Shown one piece after another: positions 1 through 5,474 of a stretch of DNA of 26,210 nucleotides. The position numbers were made by a program, and so were the translations under genes. The notes beneath the pieces were generated by a model. It was not told the DNA's origin. It searched no databases and saw only the letters and a program-made list of their open reading frames with translations. The first letter of the stretch is position 1, and each line of letters opens with the position of its first letter. Source of the DNA: a virus; the IMG/VR virus record IMGVR_UViG_3300037068_000045, positions 1 through 26,210 of that record; one strand, given 5' to 3'.

Positions 1-6
1 GAAATA

Positions 7-402
7 ATGTTACAGAAGATATTGAATCTGTTTAGGAGAAAGAAGAAAATTGTGTTTAAATCTCCTAAAGATATTTTACTAACACAAACGGAGTACTTTG
101 GTACACAATGCAAATCAACTATCTCTGATGTTCATCCGGAAGTCGCTGCCTGGAATAAATTACATGATGAGGTTGGATATGCAGGAACGATAAAATACAT
201 GAATGGAGATATAGATCCGATATTTAATGTTGGCATTGATTCACCATCGGTGTATCCATTCCCTTCAGATAGTGGCCCTGATTGGCCGTCGATTACCTCT
301 GATAGTGTAGATATCAGTAGTAGCGATCAGCCATCTGATTCGAATAGCTTTGACTTCGGTGGTGGATCAGGTGATGGCGGTGGTGCAACTGGTGAATATT
401 GA
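7..402 (+). CDS. Hypothetical protein with acidic, Gly/Ser-rich C-terminus
   Basis: I do not recognise this 131-residue protein. It starts with a short basic amphipathic stretch (residues 1-20, many K/R) that could touch membrane or nucleic acid. A globular middle follows (about 25-75), and then a low-complexity tail rich in D, S, P and finally G (about 80-131, ending in a GGGSGDGGG-type run). Such Gly-rich ends are common in small Bacteroidota and phage proteins and are probably disordered. The start ATG overlaps a TAA at bases 5-7, which suggests translational coupling to a gene left of the window. The next gene begins 3 bases after its stop. Confidence 0.6.
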   Translation: MLQKILNLFRRKKKIVFKSPKDILLTQTEYFGTQCKSTISDVHPEVAAWNKLHDEVGYAGTIKYMNGDIDPIFNVGIDSPSVYPFPSDSGPDWPSITSDSVDISSSDQPSDSNSFDFGGGSGDGGGATGEY

Positions 403-405
403 GCC

Positions 406-555
406 ATGGAAGATAACGACGGACCATATAATGTAGCATCGGTAGAGTGTCCACTTTGTACACATAAATGGTACGCTATCTGGCCGGTGGTAACTGACGA
501 ACTAGAATGTCCAAACTGTGAAAATATGGTTGAACCAATAATACTTGAACAATGA
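406..555 (+). CDS. Zinc-ribbon microprotein
   Basis: This 49-residue protein has two CxxC knuckles, C15/C18 (CPLC) and C35/C38 (CPNC), separated by 16 residues. That is the standard layout of a small zinc ribbon. The aromatic residues after the first knuckle (HKWYAIW) fit the usual beta-strand. It starts 3 bases after the upstream stop, and its TGA overlaps the next ATG (ATGA at 552-555), so it is part of the operon. Zinc ribbons of this size usually bind nucleic acid or a protein partner; nothing here indicates which. Confidence 0.7.
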   Translation: MEDNDGPYNVASVECPLCTHKWYAIWPVVTDELECPNCENMVEPIILEQ

Positions 556-1022
556 ATCCGATACCAGTACAAGAACTACGCATAGGTAATGTGGTTATTA
601 ATATAGAGAATGGGATCAGAAGTGTAATACTTTGTGATATGATTAATCTTCGACAGAATCATATTCCATCAGAATATAAACCAGATAATAATTATTGGAC
701 AAAAGAACAGAAGGAATTTGTATGGAATGATCTGGGATACAATGAGGCTATCTCAATTTCCGAAATGTGGTTACTAATATCTGATTTCGACAGAAAGGAA
801 TTTAGTCATGGAATTAAATATTATATTCAAATAAGTGATAAATATGAAATATGTATTGACTCATTGGATCCGGATGGCAGCGTATCTATACAGACAATAA
901 GTAGTGGATGGAAATGGTATCAGCCTCATATTAAGCACGTACATCAATTACAGAATCTTTACTATTCACTTACTAATGAAGAACTACAGCTCGACATAAG
1001 TAAATTCAACCAATTATTATGA
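552..1022 (+). CDS. RIGN-type conserved phage protein, copy 1
   Basis: This 156-residue protein has the plan of a family I recognise from Bacteroidota phages and prophages but that has no known function. An N-terminal motif reads ELRIGNVV (residues 8-15). The middle contains a xSEMWLL segment (about 88-94). The end reads HVHQLQNLYYSLTNEEL (about 129-145). The following gene has the same plan, so the two are paralogs. Start and stop overlap both neighbours by 4 bases, which indicates translational coupling. Confidence 0.7.
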   Translation: MNPIPVQELRIGNVVINIENGIRSVILCDMINLRQNHIPSEYKPDNNYWTKEQKEFVWNDLGYNEAISISEMWLLISDFDRKEFSHGIKYYIQISDKYEICIDSLDPDGSVSIQTISSGWKWYQPHIKHVHQLQNLYYSLTNEELQLDISKFNQLL

Positions 1023-1399
1023 TCGATCCTAAAGAGTCACGAATAGGTAATTTGATATCATTAAATTGCCGCCCATATATGGTTACTGAGATTACTAATT
1101 CTATTATACAAGCAAGAAGCGATAAAGTTGGGACGTTTAATTGTTGTATAGAAGAATATGAACCTATTCCCATAACCGAAGAGTGGCTGATTAAGTTTGG
1201 GTTTGAGAAAAGAAAAGACTGGGATGATGGGTTGTGGTTTGACATTGATAGTAGTTTACTATTTTCATTACATTATTATAGATATGAACTAAAACTACGA
1301 AGCGCTCAAGATAATTTGTTATTAAATATAAAATCAATCCACCAATTGCAGAACTTCATATATATCTTAACTGGCGAAGAATTAACAATACCTAAATAA
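1019..1399 (+). CDS. RIGN-type conserved phage protein, copy 2
   Basis: This 126-residue protein is a paralog of the gene before it. It has ESRIGNLIS near the N-terminus, PITEEWLIKFGFEK in the middle and IHQLQNFIYILTGEEL at the C-terminus. It lacks about 30 residues that copy 1 has between the first and second motifs. The role is unknown. The conserved EEWLxxFGF and HxLQNxxYxLTxEEL segments are the family's hallmark and probably form the core fold. It starts in a 4-base overlap with copy 1 and ends 1 base before the HU/IHF-like gene. Confidence 0.72.
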   Translation: MIDPKESRIGNLISLNCRPYMVTEITNSIIQARSDKVGTFNCCIEEYEPIPITEEWLIKFGFEKRKDWDDGLWFDIDSSLLFSLHYYRYELKLRSAQDNLLLNIKSIHQLQNFIYILTGEELTIPK

Positions 1400-1400
1400 T

Positions 1401-1718
1401 ATGGCAGCTCACTATACACAGGGTGTTAGTCTAATGAGGCATCGGGTACATAAGAAAACTGGATACCATATTGATGATGTATCGAAGATCATGAATGCTA
1501 TCGTGGAAGAGATACGCATTATGATGGAAGAGGGCAAGACACGGCGTATCTATTTTGAGAAACTGGGATCATTCGATTTGGTTAAGACGCGTCCTAAGCG
1601 AGGATATAATTTCCAGACGAAAGAATATTTCACCATTCATCCCAGGTTAACTCCCAAGTTTAAGTTTAACAAGGAGATGGTAGCGACAATAAAGAAAATT
1701 GAGATCGATAATGGCTGA
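1401..1718 (+). CDS. HU/IHF-family DNA-binding protein
   Basis: This is a 105-residue protein of normal HU/IHF length. The N-terminal helical dimerisation region spans about residues 10-50 and contains VSKIMNAIVEEIR. The turn is KLGSFDLVK (54-62). The beta-arm region spans about 64-89 and carries many basic residues (RPKRGYNFQTKEYFTIHP) before the closing strand TPKFKF. The family bends DNA as a dimer. IHF-like subunits are recurrent in crAss-like phages, where they may organise phage DNA or help replication and packaging. ATG 1401 is preferred because it supplies the first helix; an in-frame ATG at 1434 would trim it. The end overlaps the next gene by 8 bases. Confidence 0.88.
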   Translation: MAAHYTQGVSLMRHRVHKKTGYHIDDVSKIMNAIVEEIRIMMEEGKTRRIYFEKLGSFDLVKTRPKRGYNFQTKEYFTIHPRLTPKFKFNKEMVATIKKIEIDNG

Positions 1719-2214
1719 GTTTTATCATAAGGAGAACCCATTTATTAAGGAATTGCGAAAGCAGGTGCGGGTGATCATGCGCAGTCGGAAGCAGGTAGGC
1801 CCGATCATGAATGCAGATGGAGAGTTTGTTCAGGATGACAATGGTCTTGTGATGGTGACTACGCATACTGGCGCCTTTCCTTCATTTGAGGACGACTGCG
1901 AGTTCATTAAGCTCTACATAGAAAACATAAAGGTTCTCCGGACGATATCTGCAGCAGGCATATTGATTTTTACTTATGTATTAGAAGCATCGAAACCTAA
2001 ACAGGATTTAGTATATCTTAATTCGTCCGTCATTGCTGAGAAGTTAGATATCTCCCGCACTTATGTATATGACGGTATTCGGTCTTTATGTGCAGAACAG
2101 GTATTAGCCAGAGCATATACCGGGAAGCGAAGTGCAGTTGCTTATTGGATTAATCCCACCATATTCTATAACGGGAATCGTCAACATTTATTACTAAAAA
2201 ACAAACAAAAATGA
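1711..2214 (+). CDS. RepL-like winged-helix DNA-binding protein
   Basis: The protein has 167 residues from ATG 1711. A TTG at 1699 would add four residues but is a poorer start. A variable N-terminal third is followed by a long helix (FIKLYIENIKVL, about 65-76) and a helix-turn-helix VIAEKLDISRTYVYDGIRSL (107-126). After a short wing comes the signature YWINPTIFYNGNR (145-157). The helix-turn-helix followed by an x-I-N-P-x-x-F-x-x-G motif is how the RepL plasmid replication initiator family ends. I infer a replication initiator or transcription regulator of that fold. It sits directly after the HU/IHF-like gene, which suits replication. The stop overlaps the next ATG (ATGA). Confidence 0.65.
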   Translation: MAEFYHKENPFIKELRKQVRVIMRSRKQVGPIMNADGEFVQDDNGLVMVTTHTGAFPSFEDDCEFIKLYIENIKVLRTISAAGILIFTYVLEASKPKQDLVYLNSSVIAEKLDISRTYVYDGIRSLCAEQVLARAYTGKRSAVAYWINPTIFYNGNRQHLLLKNKQK

Positions 2215-2429
2215 TACACGTATTCAACCAGGAGAAATCTATCTGGGGTGGCGGCGATAAACCAGTAGATATTATAGTTGAGGGCATTGCGCTGCGGCTT
2301 GAATCAATCGTATCTGCGGAGCCACTTAGCGATAACCGGTGTTTAGTTGGCCTATCAACTGGCAGGGAGTTAGTAGTAAAGCATACCTTTGATGAAGTAC
2401 ACGGATTGTTAATCAAATCAAACTCATAA
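2211..2429 (+). CDS. Small hypothetical protein
   Basis: This 72-residue protein is unrecognised. It looks like a compact beta-rich domain with alternating hydrophobics in VDIIVEGIALRLESI and CLVGLSTGRELVVKHTF. It has no cysteine pair and no signal peptide. It is coupled to the RepL-like gene by an ATGA overlap and ends 2 bases before the Tad2-like gene, so it is clearly an operon member. Confidence 0.6.
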   Translation: MIHVFNQEKSIWGGGDKPVDIIVEGIALRLESIVSAEPLSDNRCLVGLSTGRELVVKHTFDEVHGLLIKSNS

Positions 2430-2431
2430 AT

Positions 2432-2809
2432 ATGAACTTCGAACAAGCTGTACAAGAAATGATTCATGGAAATCGAGTGCGATTATCTGATTGGATTGGA
2501 TATTGGTTTATGCCAGATGGTAAATTCATTAAAGTATTTACAAGGGATGGTGATATATTAGACGAGGCCAATGTTACAAGATATCAAAATCGCGATGATT
2601 GGGAGATTGTTACCGAAACTGGTTGGTCGTTTGATATGGCATTAAGGTTCATGAAGAATGGGAAAGAGATTACTCGTAGTGGATTCCCAGAACATGCAAG
2701 CATGTGTATCCTAGGAGAGAAAATATATGTTAGCATCCACTTGGCCGGTAGTATAAATACTATATTAAATGATATTTTAGCAAATGACTGGCAGATTGTA
2801 AACTCATAA
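2432..2809 (+). CDS. Tandem Tad2-like (DUF2829) protein, putative anti-Thoeris sponge
   Basis: This 125-residue protein consists of two diverged copies of a Tad2/DUF2829-type domain. Copy 1 (about 2-60) runs from NFEQAVQEMIHGNRVRLSDW to DDWEIV. Copy 2 (about 66-123) runs from SFDMALRFMKNGKEITRSGF to NDWQIV. Each has the family frame: (S/N)F-x2-A, a helix with a G-(K/N)-x-(V/I) turn, T/V-R, an aromatic, and a closing DW-x-IV. In phage SPO1 and relatives, Tad2 is a single-domain protein of about 90 residues that binds the Thoeris signal 1''-3' gcADPR and blocks defence. That activity is inference here. In copy 2 the usual Trp after the R is Phe (F85). An Acb2/Tad1-like gene lies 350 bp downstream. 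Confidence 0.72.
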   Translation: MNFEQAVQEMIHGNRVRLSDWIGYWFMPDGKFIKVFTRDGDILDEANVTRYQNRDDWEIVTETGWSFDMALRFMKNGKEITRSGFPEHASMCILGEKIYVSIHLAGSINTILNDILANDWQIVNS

Positions 2810-2820
2810 AATAAACTATC

Positions 2821-3078
2821 ATGGAAATTAACGAACAACTCGAAAACGTGAAATCACATTTGAAGAAAGGCGGTACTTACTTCGATTCGCTTGTATTGCG
2901 TGATTCTGAAATCATCTTTAATGAGATTATCCGTAGTGGTGTACATGTTGATTCCTTACAGGCTAGGCAGATTGCAGATTCTGCCGCCAAGCAGTTCTTA
3001 AATGAATGGATTGGTAGTGAACCAGAACCTGCGGAAGATTTGAGTAAAGTAAATCTTAGCAAAGGATCGAAAAAATGA
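2821..3078 (+). CDS. Small hypothetical alpha-helical protein
   Basis: This 85-residue protein is unrecognised. It is predicted mainly helical (LENVKSHLKKGG, SEIIFNEIIRSG, ARQIADSAAKQFLNEWIG), with an acidic then basic tail. There are no cysteines and no membrane segment. It lies between the Tad2-like gene (11-base gap) and a 26-residue membrane peptide whose ATG overlaps its TGA. Its place between two likely anti-immune genes makes a counter-defence role possible, but that is only guilt by association. Confidence 0.6.
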   Translation: MEINEQLENVKSHLKKGGTYFDSLVLRDSEIIFNEIIRSGVHVDSLQARQIADSAAKQFLNEWIGSEPEPAEDLSKVNLSKGSKK

Positions 3079-3155
3079 TTGTAAAGTTTATTTCATCATT
3101 CGTCTGTATAATATTACTGGCGTATGTAATTAAAAAAGGAGCAAAAATTAAGTAA
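3075..3155 (+). CDS. 26-residue single-pass membrane microprotein
   Basis: The ATG at 3075 overlaps the upstream TGA (ATGA). The peptide is MIVKFISSFVCIILLAYVIK followed by KGAKIK and TAA. It is one hydrophobic helix (about residues 3-19) with a strongly basic C-terminus, so the positive-inside rule predicts a cytoplasmic C-end. A tightly coupled start and a gap of only 1 base to the next gene argue that it is translated. Its function is unknown. Confidence 0.45.
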   Translation: MIVKFISSFVCIILLAYVIKKGAKIK

Positions 3156-3156
3156 T

Positions 3157-3363
3157 ATGTCCGAAAAAACAATCGGCGAACAAAGGGTTCGCATTGAATT
3201 TAATCCTTCCAACGAGGATTTAGTATTCCAGATCAAACAAAAAGCCGCAGAGCTGATTAATATCTGCGAAGGATTAAAGGCGAAAGATGGAAGATTGGCT
3301 TCTTTAGCACAAACGGGATTTGAGGATGCGGCAATGTGGGCTGTTAAAGCTGCCACTGCGTAA
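3157..3363 (+). CDS. Acb2/Tad1-like protein, putative cyclic-nucleotide sponge
   Basis: This 68-residue protein matches the small Acb2/Tad1 helical-hairpin family. It has N-terminal RIEFNPSNEDLVFQIKQKAAELI and the C-terminal signature R46-x3-LAQT-x4-AAMWAVKAAT (46-67). Acb2 (for example T4 Vs.4) forms a hexamer that sequesters CBASS cyclic di- and trinucleotides, and the related Tad1 binds gcADPR from Thoeris. The whole chain is the minimal core length, with no extra domain. It is in the same operon as the tandem Tad2-like gene, so this segment looks like an anti-signalling cassette. Family membership rests on the C-terminal motif seen by eye; ligand choice cannot be told from sequence. Confidence 0.72.
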   Translation: MSEKTIGEQRVRIEFNPSNEDLVFQIKQKAAELINICEGLKAKDGRLASLAQTGFEDAAMWAVKAATA

Positions 3364-3386
3364 CCGTGTCCTAAATGGAAATGGTT

Positions 3387-3485
3387 GAGGACGTGGCAGA
3401 GTGGTTAATGCGCGCCAAGGGAAGATATTTATATCTGGAAGTGTTGAGCATAAGATGGTCATCGGTTCGAATCCGGTCGTCCTCA
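3387..3485 (+). tRNA. tRNA-like gene with enlarged anticodon region, possibly Ser(GGA)
   Basis: A perfect 7-bp acceptor stem is present (GAGGACG 3387-3393 with CGTCCTC 3478-3484), with A73 at 3485. U8 is present. The D-arm is GCA/TGC with a GG-containing loop, and the T-arm is ATCGG-TTCGAAT-CCGGT (3461-3477). The stretch between D- and T-arms is 48 nt instead of about 22. The best reading is a class II tRNA-Ser. Loop CTGGAAG (3435-3441, anticodon GGA) would sit between CGCCA (3413-3417) and TGTTG (3442-3446) with 4 of 5 pairs, followed by a short variable arm CAT-AAG-ATG. This leaves 17 unexplained nt (3418-3434). The gene is cotranscribed inside the accessory operon. Confidence 0.6.
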
Positions 3486-3498
3486 CAAATAAAATTTT

Positions 3499-3714
3499 AT
3501 GGCAAACATTAAAAACATCTGGTCGCGGGATAGTCTGTGGAAGTCGGGAGCGGGTAAGTGGGAGGTTAACAAAACCCCTAGCAAACGAACCGTGACTCTC
3601 ACATACATCCATGATTCTAACCGGATGATGCGCAACTCTATTACGGCAACGTATGCGGAGTTTGAGGATTTACTTGACTTAGTCAACAAATTAAACCAAC
3701 CTAGTACTGAATAA
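3499..3714 (+). CDS. Small hypothetical protein
   Basis: This 71-residue protein is unrecognised. It starts 13 bases after the tRNA-like gene. The N-terminal part is basic and beta-like (GKWEVNKTPSKRTVTLTYIHD). The C-terminal part is a helix with hydrophobic spacing (ATYAEFEDLLDLVNKLNQ, about 49-66). There are no cysteine motifs, signal peptide or membrane span. The next gene starts 1 base after its stop codon, so it belongs to the same operon. Confidence 0.55.
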   Translation: MANIKNIWSRDSLWKSGAGKWEVNKTPSKRTVTLTYIHDSNRMMRNSITATYAEFEDLLDLVNKLNQPSTE

Positions 3715-3715
3715 C

Positions 3716-3922
3716 ATGAAAAAAGAAGAAGATTTACCAGAAGATCAACTTGAAGATGATCCAGATTTTGACGGGATGGAAGATAATGACCAAGAAACCA
3801 GGATCAGCGCGATCGATCTGGCAATAAAAGCCGTTGCGGTGTCCGGGTCAACTAAAGACCCGGGGAATATACTAGGCATTGCAATAGATTTCTACCGGTT
3901 TATAATTGGAGAGGATGAATAG
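3716..3922 (+). CDS. Small acidic hypothetical protein
   Basis: This 68-residue protein has a very acidic N-terminal half (1-30, mostly D/E with few basic residues) and a helical C-terminal half (about 31-68). The C-terminal half ends in GNILGIAIDFYRFIIGEDE. The A-x-DFYxFIxG ending resembles the end of the next gene (ANDYYNYIMG), so the two may be diverged relatives. The acidic head recalls DNA-mimic or protein-binding tails, but there is no direct support for that. Confidence 0.55.
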   Translation: MKKEEDLPEDQLEDDPDFDGMEDNDQETRISAIDLAIKAVAVSGSTKDPGNILGIAIDFYRFIIGEDE

Positions 3923-3942
3923 TAAATAGTAATAATTAAATT

Positions 3943-4197
3943 ATGCTTGCAAAACCATTAACAACACAAGAAGAGGTCGATTTACAAAAATTCATTGATG
4001 AAATGAATGACCAGCCAATGCAATTTCTGAATAAATTTAGTGAGAAGGATTGCGAAACCATATTTCGTTATCGAAAATTAGAATGCTTAAAGATGGCAAC
4101 TCTTCATGCTACTCCTGAGCAAGTGATTTCGGGATTAGTATATAAAATTGCCAATGATTATTACAATTACATAATGGGATTCAATAATGTTAAATAG
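3943..4197 (+). CDS. Small hypothetical helical protein
   Basis: This 84-residue, mostly helical protein is unrecognised. Its last third (ATLHATPEQVISGLVYKIANDYYNYIMG) has the same plan as the last third of the preceding gene: a helix, a short break, then an A-x-(D)-(F/Y)-Y-x-(F/Y)-I-x-G ending. The following gene starts inside its last codons (overlap 4187-4197), which suggests coupling to the packaging genes downstream. Confidence 0.55.
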   Translation: MLAKPLTTQEEVDLQKFIDEMNDQPMQFLNKFSEKDCETIFRYRKLECLKMATLHATPEQVISGLVYKIANDYYNYIMGFNNVK

Positions 4198-4540
4198 GCC
4201 CAATTTAAAAGGAACGCCGAAGGAAGTACTCGAATATATCGAGCAGTTGGAGGTTATGGTAGATGGATTGGATGGAAATGGAGCTGTCCAGTTCATGTTA
4301 GCGCTCAATCGGCAGCTTATGGACTTAGCTAAAGATATGGCAGACTTGAAAATCGACCTTTCCGGAAAAGACGATAAGACTTTAGATCGTTTTATTAAGA
4401 TGGCAACCGTTGCCAGGGGATGGACCGCCGACTTTAAAGCCTTCATACAGGAATATGGGCCTCAGATCAAGGAAGAATCAATGACTGGTCAACCATTAAT
4501 AGAAAGATTAATCAATAAGCGTAGTGAAAAAAGTAGTTGA
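4187..4540 (+). CDS. Coiled-coil protein upstream of terminase, possible small-terminase-like
   Basis: This 117-residue protein is predicted almost fully helical. It has a heptad-like stretch from about 12 to 60 (EVLEYIEQLEVMVDGL and then LNRQLMDLAKDMADLKIDL) and a second helical part to about 100. It is two genes upstream of TerL and overlaps the basic winged-helix gene by 17 bases. Size, helicity and position would suit a small terminase subunit or its partner, but no diagnostic motif is visible. I give this as a positional guess only. Confidence 0.55.
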   Translation: MLNRPNLKGTPKEVLEYIEQLEVMVDGLDGNGAVQFMLALNRQLMDLAKDMADLKIDLSGKDDKTLDRFIKMATVARGWTADFKAFIQEYGPQIKEESMTGQPLIERLINKRSEKSS

Positions 4541-5474
4541 TAAGCCGTGGACGTTTAAAGATGATGATATATTATCAGAAAGGAGAATAAATCAGCTTTC
4601 TATAGCTAAATTAAAGGAAGAATACTTTAAGTTAGGCGAAGTAATGAAGACTAGCCGGGATTATTCTACTTATCTGAGCTATCGAATACGCGGATATCAG
4701 GCCCGGTTGAAAAGACGGAAGCGTAGGCGTATTGCTATGCTCCGTCGTCGGGTTTTAAAGGCTTCTTACATCAGAAAGCGGGTCCGTCAGCAACACCGGA
4801 TAGAGATACGCAAGTCACGGGCGCTGATTAAGAAGAACGCGAAGATTGCCATACGTAAAATTGTAAAGATCCGGCTTGAAAGGGCTAAGAAGGTGATACC
4901 GCGCAGGCTAAATAAGTACCGGAAACACGTTCGAGTAGTGAAAGCCCGACAATTAAAGCGGTCCAGACGCACTATTCAGCGAAGATTAACCAGAAGAAAG
5001 ATCCTACTCATAAACAAAGCTAAGTTACTGGCCAAAGAGAATGCATTTATTGGACTGATTAAAAAGGAGAAACTCCCAGGTATCGGGAGATACATTGGAA
5101 TATATGGATTGATCATAAAAAGGATCGCCCCTAAACTGGGAATGAAGTTTGAGGATTGTTGTTTTTTTCTATGGTTCGGGAATTTTGAATCTTTCAATAC
5201 TGGCACGTTAGGTCTGATGTATCCTGGATTACCATATAATTATATTCAAAAAAGCATAATACATTTCAAACGAATACAGTATATTCAACATGTAAGTACG
5301 TTCCGTTGGAGGAAAACCTATTCAGTTACGCCGCTTGGCAAAGAGGTTTATAATAGAATCGTTCGTTATATGAAACGATTTAAGAAGCCATATAGTGGTA
5401 AGCGTATTACGAAGAAGATGGTAAGAACGCACTTCCAATTAAAGCCCAAGCCAAACTATTATGCAAAGTCATAG
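4524..5474 (+). CDS. Highly basic protein with C-terminal winged-helix-like domain, next to TerL
   Basis: This 316-residue protein uses a GTG start inside the preceding gene. Residues about 50-165 are dominated by Arg and Lys, with runs such as RLKRRKRRR and RRR every few residues, like a histone H1- or protamine-like tail predicted as a long helix. Residues about 200-290 look like a winged helix: helices around EDCCFFLWFG and YNYIQKSIIHFKRI, a wing with RWRKTYSVT, then PLGKEVYNRIVRYMKRF. The end overlaps TerL by 14 bases. I infer a DNA-binding protein of packaging or genome condensation, possibly the small terminase. A virion-packed DNA-condensing protein is an alternative. Confidence 0.7.
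   Translation: MKKVVDKPWTFKDDDILSERRINQLSIAKLKEEYFKLGEVMKTSRDYSTYLSYRIRGYQARLKRRKRRRIAMLRRRVLKASYIRKRVRQQHRIEIRKSRALIKKNAKIAIRKIVKIRLERAKKVIPRRLNKYRKHVRVVKARQLKRSRRTIQRRLTRRKILLINKAKLLAKENAFIGLIKKEKLPGIGRYIGIYGLIIKRIAPKLGMKFEDCCFFLWFGNFESFNTGTLGLMYPGLPYNYIQKSIIHFKRIQYIQHVSTFRWRKTYSVTPLGKEVYNRIVRYMKRFKKPYSGKRITKKMVRTHFQLKPKPNYYAKS

Noticed and set aside
1699-1710. TTG start extending the RepL-like protein by four residues
   Set aside because: The ATG at 1711 lies directly downstream with the usual short overlap to the HU/IHF-like gene; the extension adds nothing conserved.
3401-3595. Plus-strand open frame overlapping the tRNA-like gene
   Set aside because: It covers most of the tRNA-like sequence and the start of the next gene in another frame; the RNA gene explains the sequence better.
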